A DNA stretch of 64,000 nucleotides from Actinoplanes campanulatus (GTDB lineage Bacteria > Actinomycetota > Actinomycetes > Mycobacteriales > Micromonosporaceae), in assembly GCF_014647795.1 (NCBI RefSeq), contig NZ_BMPW01000019.1, forward strand, positions 144,476 to 208,475, given 5' to 3'. Position numbers and translations under genes: made by a program. The stretch's first letter is position 1. Every line of letters begins with the position of its first letter. The notes beneath the pieces were generated by a model. The model ran no database searches and was not told the origin of the DNA. It saw only the letters and a program-made list of their open reading frames with translations. This document shows, one piece after another, positions 44,551-54,383 of this stretch.

Positions 44551-44952
44551 TTAGGACGGCCCACCGGCTCGTTCCCGGTGCACACGGGCGCGCGCCTCAC
44601 CTACGGCCTCGGCGCTAGCAGCATCCAATTCTGGCCGTCGCAAACGGTAAATCAAATACAGCAGTGCGGTGAGGCAGAGACCTAGTACCGCGATGAGGCC
44701 AAGTGCGATGTTCAGCCCCCACAGGGCGGCAACCAGCCGGTTGTGGCCGTCAAGATGCGACACGATGAACCAGTTCGCAATGGCTGCACAGACCGCCACT
44801 ACTGTGCCCGCCCCGAAGTGCAGAGCACGATCTTTGAGCTGCTGCCGAAGGTGCGCGGTGTGGTCACCGTGATAGATCCGGGTCACTCGGCCAGTGTGCC
44901 ACTCCAAATTCGGGCTCAGGTGCACCTGCGCTAGAAACCACGCCGAGAACAC
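44551..44952 (-). CDS. Small membrane protein, two transmembrane helices
   Basis: A protein of 133 residues (GTG start, uncertain). Hydrophobic segments about residues 45-65 and 75-100 are followed by a basic cytoplasmic tail (YLIYRLRRPELDAA). It resembles unnamed actinobacterial membrane proteins. No functional motif. Confidence 0.6.
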   Translation of the reverse strand: MFSAWFLAQVHLSPNLEWHTGRVTRIYHGDHTAHLRQQLKDRALHFGAGTVVAVCAAIANWFIVSHLDGHNRLVAALWGLNIALGLIAVLGLCLTALLYLIYRLRRPELDAASAEAVGEARARVHRERAGGPS

Positions 44953-45097
44953 CCTAGGCGCTTCGTCGGAGTGCCTCGCGCGAGACGCGCCTTGAGCCGA
45001 TGCTCCCCAACACCGTGGACGCGGGTGTGCTTCCTACCTGCCGAAACCTCGATCGCCGACAATTCCTCCTCGGCATATCGCCACCCCGCAGCGTCGA

Positions 45098-45130
45098 GAC
45101 AACCGGGGACAACCGGGGACAACCGAAGAC
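45098..45130. repeat. Tandem AACCGGGGAC repeat upstream of SMR gene
   Basis: Two exact copies of the decamer AACCGGGGAC and a third variant, AACCGAAGAC, in direct tandem, ending 18 bases before the SMR start codon. The same array occurs again at 51641-51660. It may be an operator or a dispersed repeat. Confidence 0.6.
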
Positions 45131-45147
45131 AGCTATCGACCGGTGTC

Positions 45148-45576
45148 ATGATCGGTTTGACTCGGCCCATGGTTGGCTGGCTATGGATGGCGGGGGCGAT
45201 CCTCACTGAGATCATCGCTACCGCAGCGTTGACATACTCCCAGGGCCTGACCCGTGCCCCGGTTGTCGCCGTTACGGCGGCCCTCTACGTGGCGTCGTAC
45301 GTGTGCCTGGCGCGGGCGCTGCATGCCGGCGTTGAAGTTTCAGTCGGCTACGCGGTGTGGAGCGGCGTCGGGACCGCGGCCCTCGCCGTGATCGGTGCCG
45401 CACTGTTCGGTGAAGCGCTGACCGCGAGCCGCATCGCCGCCATCGTGCTGATCATTTGCGGAGTCGTGCTGCTCCAGCTGACAGCGACGCCCGCATCTGC
45501 CCAGCCGGCTCGGGTCCAGTCCACGCCGCCGTCTGCCGCCCTGGCGGCGGACGGCCCTCCTCCCCGGAGCCCATGA
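45148..45576 (+). CDS. SMR-family (EmrE-like) transporter
   Basis: A protein of 142 residues from ATG 45148. Four hydrophobic helices; the first carries the essential membrane glutamate of small multidrug transporters (AGAILTEIIATAAL, about residue 18), and GVEVSVGYAVWSGVGTA is the conserved third helix. It exports cationic compounds by proton exchange. The 30-residue Ala/Pro tail is unusual for the family. It overlaps the next gene by 4 bases. Confidence 0.9.
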   Translation: MIGLTRPMVGWLWMAGAILTEIIATAALTYSQGLTRAPVVAVTAALYVASYVCLARALHAGVEVSVGYAVWSGVGTAALAVIGAALFGEALTASRIAAIVLIICGVVLLQLTATPASAQPARVQSTPPSAALAADGPPPRSP

Positions 45577-46202
45577 TGAGCACTTATCGCATGCCCGCCA
45601 CCTTGGGCCGCGACACCCGCCGCTTCCTGGCCGCGGCGTGCCGCACGCCGCGAGAGATCGGCGCCATCGCGCCCAGCGGCCGGCACCTCGCGGCCTGCGC
45701 CGCCGCACTGATTCGGCCCGGTCATGGGCAGACAGTGGTCGAGTTGGGACCCGGCGGTGGAGTCATCACCGACGCGCTGCACCAGCGGCTGACCGGCGCT
45801 GACACTTTGCTCGCGATCGAGCGTAACGAGACGATGGCGGCTCATCTGATGGCCACCCGACCGTGGCTGGACGTGGTGGAGGGCGATGCCGCCGACCTGC
45901 CGGCCTTGCTGGCGGCGAGCGATCATCCCCGGGCGGACCTCATCGTCAGCGCCCTGCCATGGAGCGTCATCCCCGCCGCCGATCAACACGCTCTGCTCAC
46001 CGCGATCACCAGCGTCCTGAACCCTGGCGGTGTCTTCGCCACCGTGCTCACTCTGCCGGTACTGCCGTTGCCGATCATCAGGCAGCTGCGCCAGCGATTG
46101 AGCGGATATTTCGCCGCCGTGACCTACCGAACCGTGTGGCGCAACGTTCCCCCGGCTCGCCTGTACGTGTGCACTGCCTCGACGTCCCCGGACATGCCGT
46201 AG
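45573..46202 (+). CDS. SAM-dependent methyltransferase (phospholipid/rRNA-adenine methylase-like)
   Basis: A protein of 209 residues, ATGA-coupled to the SMR gene. It has the PREIGAIAPSGRHLA entry segment, motif I VVELGPGGGVITDAL (about residues 52-66), LLAIERNE, and VSALPWSVIP where rRNA dimethylases have NxPY. These features match the phospholipid N-methyltransferase branch of the KsgA/Erm-like fold. An Erm-type resistance role is less likely because the NxPF/Y motif is absent. Confidence 0.8.
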   Translation: MMSTYRMPATLGRDTRRFLAAACRTPREIGAIAPSGRHLAACAAALIRPGHGQTVVELGPGGGVITDALHQRLTGADTLLAIERNETMAAHLMATRPWLDVVEGDAADLPALLAASDHPRADLIVSALPWSVIPAADQHALLTAITSVLNPGGVFATVLTLPVLPLPIIRQLRQRLSGYFAAVTYRTVWRNVPPARLYVCTASTSPDMP

Positions 46203-46222
46203 CAGGTTGCTACGGTCGGCGG

Positions 46223-46651
46223 ATGACGGTTCGGGTGACGGGCGTCTGCATCGAAGACGGCAGGTTGCTGGTGTTGCATCAGGACACCGATGGGCCGCGC
46301 CGCTGGTCGCTGCCTGGTGGCACGGTGGAGGACGGCGAAACGCTGTCCGAGGCGTTGATCCGGAAGATGCGGGAGGAGACCGGCGCCGAGGTGCAGGTGG
46401 GCCGGCTGCTCTATCTGTGTGACAACGTCGCGGTCCGGGTCGTTCACATCACCGTCGAGGTGCGCCGGGTCGGCGGTGAACTCGGCGCGGTGACGCCGGG
46501 CGCGGACATCCGGCCGATCCGTTCGGTGGAGTTCGTCGCGCTGGACAAGCTGACTGAGCTCGGCTTCGGCGATACTTTCGTGCAGCTGTGCCGGGCAGGT
46601 TTCCCCGGCGCCGGCTCCTACATGGGTGCCAAGACCAACATCGGCTTGTAG
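46223..46651 (+). CDS. NUDIX hydrolase
   Basis: A protein of 142 residues. SLPGGTVEDGETLSEALIRK followed by MREETGAEV is a good Nudix box (about residues 31-58), although Lys-Met stands where Arg-Glu usually begins the RE pair. A TACGGT hexamer at 46211-46216 lies six bases ahead of the ATG, so the transcript may be leaderless. Single gene. Confidence 0.88.
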   Translation: MTVRVTGVCIEDGRLLVLHQDTDGPRRWSLPGGTVEDGETLSEALIRKMREETGAEVQVGRLLYLCDNVAVRVVHITVEVRRVGGELGAVTPGADIRPIRSVEFVALDKLTELGFGDTFVQLCRAGFPGAGSYMGAKTNIGL

Positions 46652-46721
46652 CCGGCTCAGTGTTCTGGGGTACCGGGCGTGACGTAAGGGAATCCGGTCA
46701 GCGGTGGTCGAAGGTGAGCGT

Positions 46722-47210
46722 ATGGCGGTCGCGTATCTGCTAGTAGGGCTGACGGGGGCCGGGAAGACGACGTACGCCGAACGGGTGCTGGTGCCACAGG
46801 GTGCCGTGCGGTTGTCGGTCGACGAGCAGGTGTTCGACCGGCACGGCCGCTATGGTGTCGACTACCCGGAGCACACCTACTTCGAGAAGGAAGGCCCGGT
46901 CGTTGCCGAGGTGCGCAGCGAGCTGGTGCGTCTGCTGCGACAGGGTCGTGACGTGGTGGTGGACCACGGACTGTGGCGGCGCAAGGTCCGCGACGATTGG
47001 CGGGCACTGGCCGAGTCCGCAGGCGGGCAGGTGCGGCTGCTGTACTTCCCGGTGCCCAAGCAGGAGTTGCTGCGCCGACTGAACGACCGCAACACCCAGA
47101 ACCACGCAAACGCACTGATGGTGACGGCAGAGGCGTTGGACGACTTCTATGGCCGGTTCGATGTCCCCGACGGAGAGAACGAGCAGGTCATCCCGGCCGG
47201 TTCGTTCTGA
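46722..47210 (+). CDS. Small AAA-type P-loop kinase
   Basis: A protein of 162 residues from ATG 46722 (GAAGGTGA upstream). Walker A LLVGLTGAGKTTYAERVL (about residues 6-23), then LSVDEQVFDRHG and a VVVDHGLWRR Walker B-like segment. It resembles the zeta-toxin/chloramphenicol-phosphotransferase-like small kinases. Substrate unknown. Confidence 0.85.
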   Translation: MAVAYLLVGLTGAGKTTYAERVLVPQGAVRLSVDEQVFDRHGRYGVDYPEHTYFEKEGPVVAEVRSELVRLLRQGRDVVVDHGLWRRKVRDDWRALAESAGGQVRLLYFPVPKQELLRRLNDRNTQNHANALMVTAEALDDFYGRFDVPDGENEQVIPAGSF

Positions 47211-47219
47211 CCGGGATGA
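47188..47219 (+). terminator. Hairpin at the end of the kinase gene
   Basis: A 9-bp perfect stem (TCATCCCGG at 47188-47196 with its complement at 47211-47219) that includes the gene's last codons and stop. Confidence 0.55.
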
Positions 47220-47301
47220 TCGTTAGGTCTTCGGCGGCAAGAGCGCGCTGAAGTTTCTGGTTCGGCTGCGCCTCCAGCGGCTCGGGTTCGATGATCATCA
47301 G

Positions 47302-48270
47302 ATGCATCCGGCTGCGGGAATACCACCCGCGATCGCCCCTATGCTGGCCACGCCTGGCTCAGTCCCGACCGGCGAAGGCTGGGCGGTAGAGGTCAAACAC
47401 GACGGGATCAGGGCCGCGGTGACGGCCGCCGACGGCCGGTGGAGGCTTCGCAGCCGCGCCGGCCGTGACATCTCCAGCGCCTTTCCCGAACTGGGGGTAC
47501 TACCGGACCTCCTCGGCGGTCGCCGGGTAGCGCTCGACGGTGAACTGGTCGCCTTGGACGCTTCTGGCGTCTCTGACTTTTCCCGCCTTCAACACCGCAT
47601 CGGTGTAAACGAGCCCAGCACCCAGATTCTCCGAGCAGTACCGGTCACGCTTTATGTGTTCGATCTGCTCGTCATCGACCAGCAGGACATCATGGCCGCA
47701 CCCTACGCCGAGCGCCGGGCAATGCTCGAAGAGCTCCAGGTACACGGGACTGCCGTGGACACCCCGCCGTCCTTCACCGATGCGGCCGCCGAGGTGTATG
47801 CCGCGGCGCAGGAACACGGCCTGGAGGGCATCGTCTGCAAACGGCTGACATCGCCCTACAACCCTGGCCAAAGGTCCAGAAACTGGGTTAAAACGGTGAT
47901 TCCGCATGAGGCTGATGTGGTGGTGTGTGGATGGCTTCCCGGCCGGGGCCGACTGCGTGGTGCCATCGGCGCGCTCGTAGTCGGGGCCTACGACCGCGCG
48001 GGCGAACTGCACCTGGTCGGCAGGGTCGGCAGCGGCCTGTCCGGCGCATCGCGCCAGCGACTTCAGCAGCAGCTCGCCCCGCTGCGCCGTAGCGACCCGC
48101 CGGCAGGTCATGCCGAGAGCGTGGCCATGGCCGACGCCACCTGGGTTGATCCACAGGTGGTCGCGCGGATCGCTTACCGGTCATGGACGGGCCGCAACCA
48201 GCTGCGGCACCCGGTATATCGAGGAGTCCTGACGGATCGGGACGCTTCCGTTGCGCAGATGCCCGACTGA
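47302..48270 (+). CDS. ATP-dependent DNA ligase (LigC/LigD-ligase type)
   Basis: A protein of 322 residues. The adenylated lysine lies in WAVEVKHDGIRA (motif I, about residues 28-39). LDGELVALD (motif III), VFDLLVID, GLEGIVCKR (motif IV) and NWVKTVI (motif V) follow, then a short OB-fold. This is the size of stand-alone ligases used in break repair (Ku/LigD-type end joining). No ku gene is in the window. Confidence 0.92.
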   Translation: MHPAAGIPPAIAPMLATPGSVPTGEGWAVEVKHDGIRAAVTAADGRWRLRSRAGRDISSAFPELGVLPDLLGGRRVALDGELVALDASGVSDFSRLQHRIGVNEPSTQILRAVPVTLYVFDLLVIDQQDIMAAPYAERRAMLEELQVHGTAVDTPPSFTDAAAEVYAAAQEHGLEGIVCKRLTSPYNPGQRSRNWVKTVIPHEADVVVCGWLPGRGRLRGAIGALVVGAYDRAGELHLVGRVGSGLSGASRQRLQQQLAPLRRSDPPAGHAESVAMADATWVDPQVVARIAYRSWTGRNQLRHPVYRGVLTDRDASVAQMPD

Positions 48271-48571
48271 CGCTTCCGGCACGGTTGTGCCCCGTAAGCG
48301 GCTGGACCAGGGCTGCCCTTCGGCAAGTTATCCACAGGCCGACTGACGGTGTTGCAAAAGGCCGGCCTCTTCGCCACCGTGGGAGATGACGCTGGCGAGG
48401 TCACTCCCAGACGGCGCCGGCCACGCCTACGGGAGGTGGGGCGCCGCATGCAGCAGGCCACCGGCGTCGCCATGGAAACAGGCGTCCTCGACACGGCTTA
48501 GTCGTGTCAGTCAACCTAAGACGGGCCCGGTCAGTGCCGATACATAATTAGAACATCAGTACGATTCCCGA
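48271..48571. other. Intergenic region with promoter for the 87-residue ORF
   Basis: About 300 bases. A 50-codon GTG frame (48349-48501) crosses it, but I cannot support it as a gene. The last 40 bases are unusually AT-rich, and TACGAT (48560-48565) sits six bases before the next ATG, which suggests leaderless transcription. Confidence 0.4.
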
Positions 48572-48835
48572 ATGGGGAACACCAGACCTGAACGCGAAGC
48601 ACCGTTGGCGAGAACGGCCTACGTCGCGGCAGCTCGCCGATACGTGCAGGCGCTCAGTGCGTTCTTCGCCCAAGGCGTTCCCCTCGACCCGGGCGCCCCT
48701 ACGCGAGTGCGCAACTGGACCGCATCCGACGTCGCCGTCCTCCAGGAACTGCACACCGCCCTCGGCGACGTGCTCAGCACACGGCGCCGATGGGATGAAC
48801 TGCGAAGGCGAAACGGCTCTTCAGCGGATCGCTGA
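48572..48835 (+). CDS. Hypothetical protein, 87 residues
   Basis: ATG 48572 just after a TACGAT -10-like hexamer. The product is helical and charged (TAYVAAARRYVQALSAFF; VAVLQELHTALGDVL) with no transmembrane segment. No family recognised. Confidence 0.6.
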   Translation: MGNTRPEREAPLARTAYVAAARRYVQALSAFFAQGVPLDPGAPTRVRNWTASDVAVLQELHTALGDVLSTRRRWDELRRRNGSSADR

Positions 48836-49194
48836 TCACCAGGACCGGCATCCGGAGCGTCCTGGCGGCCAAGAAATAGCAGACACCATCAGACCCTTGC
48901 CGGACGGTGCGGCCGCCGAAGTTTTGAGGTCGCCTACCCTTGCCGATGTGCCGGGCGCCGGTCCAGTCTCGTCGGATTCTCTCCCCGCGATGATCGCCGC
49001 CCGGCACCTTCACGGCCAGGCGCAGCAACATTGCATCGAACGAAGTCGCCGCATCTTTCCGGACATGCCCAGCATGTTGCAGAGTCAATTGCCCTGGTCC
49101 CGGCTGCGGGCTGGCGTGCGGGGAACAACAGCGGCTGAAGCGGGATCCGGCCAAGACCACAGAGCGCGTCGTGGATACGTGACACGATGCGGTC
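48836..49194. other. Gene-free stretch
   Basis: 359 bases with no supportable gene; open frames cross it without start signals. It presumably carries the promoter of the HNH-like gene at 49195. Confidence 0.35.
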
Positions 49195-50124
49195 GTGACC
49201 ACACGACGGGAGAAGTGGTTCGCCGCTGGAGCCAATGCCTTGCATCGGACGCTCGTGGCCCACGGCCTCGCTGGTGAGATCCTCGACCTGTTACCGGCCG
49301 ACGGCGCCTACGCCTGCCCATGCTGCCTGATCGCCTACAAACGGACCGCGCTCGACGATGGGCCTGAGCCGACGTTGTCCGACGAGCACGTCCCGCCCGC
49401 CGCGACAGGAGGCGAGCCACTGCTGCTGACCTGCCGTCCGTGCAACAACCGCGCGGGCACGGTGTGGGATGCCGATGCCGCTGAAGAACGGCAGCTCACC
49501 AACGCCCTCACCAGGCAGCCGAGCGATCCCGTCGACGTGACCCTCACCATCGGCAACATCCGTGTCCAGGGCGCCTACGACGGCAACGGCGATCTGCCCT
49601 CCTTCACTCCGGCCATGAAGAAGAACGCCAACCGGCCGGGCGACGTGAACGCCGTCGCCGCTCACCTCGCGCGGTCGATCGAGAACAAGGACCCCGTCGA
49701 CTTCAACGTCACGCACCGCTGGCGACCTACCGCCGACGCGGCGGCCTGGTCATGGATTCGCGCCGCGTATCTGGCGGCATTCGCGGTCCTCGGCTACCGG
49801 TACGTCCTGCTTGCCGTCCTCGCGCCGCTACGAACCAGGCTGGCTGACCCACAACCCGTGCCCGCTCCGAAGCTGTTGATCCCGACCGGGCGGCCCCAGC
49901 TTGATCGACCCCTGATGATGTTGGTCGAGCAGCCCGCCGCCTTGCCTTGCCTCATGGTGGACTTCGGGCACGCCTGGGTGTTTCTGCCCGGCTGGCGTAA
50001 TCCGCAGACCATCACCGGCATCGAGCAGGCGCTCCAGGGGATGATCGACGCCGGCGACAGGGTGCGCGGCAGGCTGATCCCCTGGCCTGAAGAGCCGCTC
50101 TACCGACTGGACCCGAAAGAATGA
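49195..50124 (+). CDS. HNH-like zinc-finger protein
   Basis: A protein of 309 residues, GTG start. The N-terminal part has CPCC (about residues 42-45), then SDEHVPPAATGGEPLLLTC with RPCNN (about 63-86). This arrangement of paired cysteines and His resembles HNH endonuclease domains (CxxC, D/E-H, CxxC-N). The remaining 200 residues include one hydrophobic stretch (AAYLAAFAVLGYRYVLLAVLA) and are not recognised. Possibly a nuclease of unknown target. Confidence 0.65.
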   Translation: MTTRREKWFAAGANALHRTLVAHGLAGEILDLLPADGAYACPCCLIAYKRTALDDGPEPTLSDEHVPPAATGGEPLLLTCRPCNNRAGTVWDADAAEERQLTNALTRQPSDPVDVTLTIGNIRVQGAYDGNGDLPSFTPAMKKNANRPGDVNAVAAHLARSIENKDPVDFNVTHRWRPTADAAAWSWIRAAYLAAFAVLGYRYVLLAVLAPLRTRLADPQPVPAPKLLIPTGRPQLDRPLMMLVEQPAALPCLMVDFGHAWVFLPGWRNPQTITGIEQALQGMIDAGDRVRGRLIPWPEEPLYRLDPKE

Positions 50125-50202
50125 ACGACGAGCCAACCTCAACAGTGCCGCCTTCATGACCCTGTTCGTCGCCGTGATGCACCGCGGTTCTCGGGTCCGC
50201 TG

Positions 50203-50260
50203 CGGCCGGCCATCACCTGGGCGGTGACGGCCGGCCATCACCTGGGCGGTGACGGCCGGC
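50203..50260. repeat. 25-bp tandem repeat forming inverted hairpins (bidirectional terminator)
   Basis: Two exact direct copies of a 25-base unit (50203-50227, 50228-50252) plus an 8-base partial third. Each unit boundary also makes an inverted repeat of GGCCGGCC-x-TCACC arms (14 bp, one mismatch). It lies between a rightward gene end (50124) and a leftward small ORF end (50324), as expected for a two-way terminator. Confidence 0.7.
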
Positions 50261-50323
50261 CGCCAAGTGAACGCTAGAGCTGCGTTCGGCGCCCGTTAGA
50301 GCGCGAGCGGGCCGCGGACGCAG

Positions 50324-50455
50324 TTACAGGAGCAGGTGCCAGCTGATGACGGCGATCAGCATCAGGACGGTCAGGCGGGCGGTACGGGCGTTGCTGCCCA
50401 TGGCGTAGCGGATGGTCCTGCCCGCTTCGCTGATGGCATCCAAACTGGTGATCAT
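50324..50455 (-). CDS. 43-residue single-helix membrane peptide
   Basis: ATG 50455 is preceded by AAGGGA at good spacing. The sequence ends with a hydrophobic helix (LTVLMLIAVISWHLLL) after a basic amphipathic part. Its promoter region is shared with the divergent gene at 50571. Small membrane peptides of this build occur near helix-turn-helix genes in actinobacteria; the function is unknown. Confidence 0.5.
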   Translation of the reverse strand: MITSLDAISEAGRTIRYAMGSNARTARLTVLMLIAVISWHLLL

Positions 50456-50570
50456 GACGATCCATCCCTTCAGGGTTGAGTGGAGAGCGGTGTGGCTCTC
50501 GTCTGAGGATCGTGGGAGGCCGCTGCGGGCCGCTAACTGCGCTGCGACGAATTCGATGTAATTTCTAAGT

Positions 50571-51437
50571 GTGGAGACGCAGGAGCCGTGCACCATCGAC
50601 GACCTGCTGTCGAGCGCGTCCGAGCGGGGCCACGATGTCGGGGCTCGTCTGGTGACCGACTGGGTGCGACGAGGCCTGCTCGACCATCCCCGACTGCGGC
50701 CTCTCGGCCACGCCCGCGGCTCGTTGCCGGCCCTCTACACCCCGCAGCAGCGTGATCTCTTCCTCGCGCTGCTCGACAAACGGCGCGACGGTGCCACACG
50801 CATCAAATCCCTGGCGAGGATCCCGATCTGGCTCTGGCTCTACTACGGCGACGACTATTTGCCCACCCGGCAGGCGTCGCTGGCCTTGAAGACCTGGCTC
50901 GGCAACTTCTCGGCGAGCAAGTCGGCGGCAGCCGAAGCCGCTACCGCGATGCTGCAGCAATTCGACCACCCGGATGCCACACCGGCAGCCAGGCGCACCC
51001 TTCACTTGGCTCTGACCGACGTTGCCCTCAAACGCCGGATCGTCGACCGGCCTGGGCTGGAACGGGCCGTCCGCAACGTCTTCGAACCCGCCGAACCTTT
51101 CGGTCGGGTCCGCAGGGGAGCGGGCCCCTCGTCGATGCCCCTCACTGCTGATGTCGTCGTCCCCTACATCGAGGCTCGCCTGGCCAGCGCCCGAGCCATC
51201 AGCGCCGGAAGAATCGACGAAACGTTCCTCGACCACGTCCGCGACGAGTTCAGAACCAGCCGGGCCGAGTACGCCAGCATGGTTCCCGCCCTGAGCACCA
51301 CTGCAGGTCAGCAGCACGCTGCAATGTTCGTCGCCGACACTCCCGAACGTCAGCTCCACGAATGCGCCAGCGAGTTCCACACGCTCCTCGGATTCATGCT
51401 GCTGGACAGAGAACGCAAAGGTCGTGCGGCCCGCTGA
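50571..51437 (+). CDS. Hypothetical protein with possible MerR-like N-terminal helix-turn-helix
   Basis: A protein of 288 residues. The GTG at 50571 follows TAATTT (50559-50564) by six bases, so the message is probably leaderless. The first 70 residues (TIDDLLSSASERG, VTDWVRRGLLDHPRL, ALYTPQQRDLFLALL) resemble a MerR/winged-helix DNA-binding domain. The rest is helical without a known domain. Function unknown; a regulator is possible. Confidence 0.6.
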   Translation: METQEPCTIDDLLSSASERGHDVGARLVTDWVRRGLLDHPRLRPLGHARGSLPALYTPQQRDLFLALLDKRRDGATRIKSLARIPIWLWLYYGDDYLPTRQASLALKTWLGNFSASKSAAAEAATAMLQQFDHPDATPAARRTLHLALTDVALKRRIVDRPGLERAVRNVFEPAEPFGRVRRGAGPSSMPLTADVVVPYIEARLASARAISAGRIDETFLDHVRDEFRTSRAEYASMVPALSTTAGQQHAAMFVADTPERQLHECASEFHTLLGFMLLDRERKGRAAR

Positions 51438-51929
51438 ACAGCGGGAAGACTCAGACCCGCCCTGCGGGCGCTGCGCCGATCGCGATTAGACGGTCCGAAC
51501 GCAGCGCACATAGCCAGCACCACAAGATCACAGGGGCGACGGTCCCGGAGATCGTCGAGCACGGCAGAGACGGCGGCACGTCCACCCGCTCCAGCGCGAG
51601 CGGTGCCGCTCACAGCCATGTCCATTTTGTGCACGGGATCAACCGGGGACAACCGCAGACAACTTCCGGCTCGGCAGCGAAGCAGGCAAGGTCATCTACG
51701 GGAAGCCGCCGCCGGTTCGGGGGGACGGTCTGCCGCCGCGGCGGACGGACCAGCGGCGGCTCTCTCTCAACCTCGACCGGCAGCGCCGCCCGCGAGCCGC
51801 ACCTGACAAGGCCGGCATCCAGAGCGCTGAGCGCCACGACGTCGCGGCACCCGCCCCCACGCGGCGGAGCAGCCGACCACGAGCGTGCTCGTCCCCGGTC
51901 GACCCCATTGCCACTGTGAGAGGACCGGC
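51438..51929. other. Upstream region of the GH3 gene
   Basis: 492 bases with no supportable gene. It contains the second AACCGGGGAC array and ends with the AGAGGA ribosome site of the glycosidase. Confidence 0.4.
51641..51660. repeat. Second AACCGGGGAC array
   Basis: AACCGGGGAC followed directly by AACCGCAGAC and then AACTT. Only one position separates the two-decamer block from the array at 45111-45130. Confidence 0.55.
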
Positions 51930-54278
51930 ATGCCATCACCGCACCGACACTCGAAGCGCCGCCGCACGCATCGGCGCACCGCACTGCTGACCACCAGCCT
52001 GATCGCCGCGTCCCTGCTGCCCGGCCAGGCCGCCTTCGCCGCCGATCCGCAGACGGTGTCCGTGACCGCAGCCCAAACGTTCGTCCAGGCCGAGGAGGGC
52101 AAGACCAGCGTGGTCACGCTGGTCGCGAGCACCACCGACGGCAAGCCCTTGGCCGCCAACGCTACGCTGGCCTACCGCACCGCCACCGGCACCGCGACCC
52201 CCGGCACCGACTACACCCCGGTCACCGGCACGGTCACGTTCGCCAAGGGCAGCGCCTCCGGAGCCCGCAAAACGATCAGCATCCCGCTGCGCCGTGACCG
52301 CACCGCGGAGACCGCCGAAACGATCCCGGTCACTCTCACTCCGTCCACCAGCGGTGTCACCGCCGGACCCGGGCCGACGGTGGTCATCAACGCCCACGGC
52401 CTGCCCTACCTCGATAGCCGGCTCAGCACCAAGAAGCGCGTCGCCGACCTGCTCCAGAGGATGAGCCTGGACGACAAGATCGGCCAGATGACGCAGGCCG
52501 AACGCGCCGCCGTCACCGACGACCCCGCCAAGGTCGCCGTCTGGCGGCTCGGCTCCGTGCTCTCCGGCGGCGGCTCCGTACCGACCCCCAACACCCCGGC
52601 CGCCTGGGTGAACATGGTCAACACCTTCCAGCAGGCCGCCCTGAGCACCCCGCTACAGATCCCGATCATCTACGGCGTCGACGCCGTCCACGGCCACGGC
52701 AACGTCCACGGCGCCACGATCTTCCCGCAGAACATCGGCCTCGGCGCCACCCGCAACCCGAAGCTGGTCGAGAAGGTCTACCACGCCACCGCCGCCGAAG
52801 TCCGCGCCACCGGCGTCCCGTGGGACTTCGCCCCCTGCGTGTGCGTCACCCGCGACGAACGCTGGGGCCGCAGCTACGAAGCCTTCGGCGAAGACCCGAA
52901 ACTGGTCACCCAGATGACCACCGCGGTCACCGGACTCCAAGGCCGCAAGCCGTCGCAGCTCAACGACCCTGACCGGGTGCTGGCCACGATCAAGCACTAC
53001 GCCGGCGACGGGGACACCCGCTACGGCACCGGCGACAGCGGCTACCCCATCGACCAGGGCGTCACTATCACCAGCCGCCAAGACTTCGCCCGCACCAACC
53101 TGCCGCCGTACGCTGCCGGTATCCGCGTCGGCGCGGGCAGCGTGATGCCGTCGTTCTCCAGCGTCGACTACACCGACGACGGCGTCGGCAACCCGGTCAA
53201 GATGCACGCCCATAAAGAGCTGCTGACCGGCACCCTCAAGGGCAAGCTCGGCTTCGACGGGTTCGTCATCACCGACTGGAACGGCATCCACCAGATCCCC
53301 GACCCGACGGCCACCGCCGACACACCCAAACCGACCGCCACCCAGGTCCGCACCGCGGTCAACGCCGGCATCGACATGTTCATGGAACCGAACACAGCCC
53401 AACAGTTCGAGAACCTGCTCAAGGCCGAAGTCACCGCCGGACGCGTCAGCACGGCCCGCATCAACGACGCCGTCTCCCGGATCCTGACCAGCAAGTTCCA
53501 GCTCGGCCTGTTCGACAAGCCGATCGCCTCCACCGACCGCATCGACGTGGTCGGCAGCTCCCAGCACCGCACCCTGGCCCGCACGGCGGTCGCCGAGTCT
53601 CAGGTCCTGCTGAAGAACGCCGGCAACCTGCTGCCCCTGCGCAAGAACGCGAAGGTCTACGTGGCCGGCCGCAACGCCGACAACATCGGTAACCAGGCCG
53701 GCGGATGGACCCTGGACTGGCAGGGCCGCTCCGGCGACACCATCCCCGGCACCACCATCCTCGAGGGCATCCGCCAGGTCGCCCCCAACGCGAAGGTCAC
53801 CTACAGCGCCGACGCCTCCGCCCCGATCAGCGACGCGGACGTCGGTGTCGTCGTGGTCGGCGAGACCCCGTACGCCGAAGGCTACGGCGACGTCGGCGGA
53901 CCCGCCTGGCCGTGGGGAACCGACGCGCAGAAGGAAGCGAAGTCACTGGCGCTCCAGCCAGCGGACAAAGCCGCGATCGACAAGGTCTGCGACGCCGTCG
54001 CCAAATGCGTGGTGCTGGTCGTCTCCGGACGCCCGCAGATCATCACCGACCAGCTCGGCAAGATCGACGCCCTCGTCGCGTCCTGGCTGCCCGGCAGCGA
54101 AGGCGCCGGAGTCGCCGACGTCCTGTTCGGCAAGAAGCCGTTCACCGGCCGACTCCCGGTCACCTGGCCTGCCAGCGCCGAGCAGGTGCCGATCAACATC
54201 GGTGACGCCAACTACCGGCCGCTCTACCCCTACGGGTGGGGCTTGCGCACCAACCCGGCTCACAGCGGACGCCGCTAG
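51930..54278 (+). CDS. Secreted GH3 beta-glucosidase with N-terminal Calx-beta domain
   Basis: A protein of 782 residues from ATG 51930. Signal peptide: twin-basic n-region, hydrophobic [19 protein letters not shown], likely cut at AFA-A (about residue 38). A Calx-beta-like repeat follows (about residues 40-155), then a full GH3 catalytic domain. Its nucleophile Asp lies in FVITDWNG (about residue 450), with KHYAGDGDT and the GH3 C-terminal domain containing the acid/base region and VSGRPQII. It releases glucose from beta-glucans or cello-oligosaccharides outside the cell. A housekeeping-type gene between accessory ones. Confidence 0.95.
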   Translation: MPSPHRHSKRRRTHRRTALLTTSLIAASLLPGQAAFAADPQTVSVTAAQTFVQAEEGKTSVVTLVASTTDGKPLAANATLAYRTATGTATPGTDYTPVTGTVTFAKGSASGARKTISIPLRRDRTAETAETIPVTLTPSTSGVTAGPGPTVVINAHGLPYLDSRLSTKKRVADLLQRMSLDDKIGQMTQAERAAVTDDPAKVAVWRLGSVLSGGGSVPTPNTPAAWVNMVNTFQQAALSTPLQIPIIYGVDAVHGHGNVHGATIFPQNIGLGATRNPKLVEKVYHATAAEVRATGVPWDFAPCVCVTRDERWGRSYEAFGEDPKLVTQMTTAVTGLQGRKPSQLNDPDRVLATIKHYAGDGDTRYGTGDSGYPIDQGVTITSRQDFARTNLPPYAAGIRVGAGSVMPSFSSVDYTDDGVGNPVKMHAHKELLTGTLKGKLGFDGFVITDWNGIHQIPDPTATADTPKPTATQVRTAVNAGIDMFMEPNTAQQFENLLKAEVTAGRVSTARINDAVSRILTSKFQLGLFDKPIASTDRIDVVGSSQHRTLARTAVAESQVLLKNAGNLLPLRKNAKVYVAGRNADNIGNQAGGWTLDWQGRSGDTIPGTTILEGIRQVAPNAKVTYSADASAPISDADVGVVVVGETPYAEGYGDVGGPAWPWGTDAQKEAKSLALQPADKAAIDKVCDAVAKCVVLVVSGRPQIITDQLGKIDALVASWLPGSEGAGVADVLFGKKPFTGRLPVTWPASAEQVPINIGDANYRPLYPYGWGLRTNPAHSGRR

Positions 54279-54323
54279 CGATGGTGGACCGGTGCCGTGA
54301 CGATCCGCGGTAGGTCCACTGCT

Positions 54324-54365
54324 GCGGTGCTGGCGGGCGCCGGCTTCGACGCCCGCCAGCACCGC
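54324..54365 (+). terminator. Terminator hairpin after GH3
   Basis: A perfect 15-bp stem (54324-54338 with 54351-54365) and a 12-base loop, 45 bases after the GH3 stop. Confidence 0.8.
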
Positions 54366-54383
54366 GACGGTCAAGACCCCGAA

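Noticed and set aside
45573-46202. Erm-type macrolide-resistance rRNA methylase
   Set aside because: The NxPF/Y catalytic motif is missing; the sequence fits the phospholipid methyltransferase branch better.
48328-48336. TTATCCACA, a perfect DnaA-box sequence
   Set aside because: A single box without clustering, dnaA/dnaN or AT-rich unwinding region; not an origin.
48349-48501. 50-codon GTG frame
   Set aside because: No ribosome site, no family resemblance, arginine-rich chance composition.
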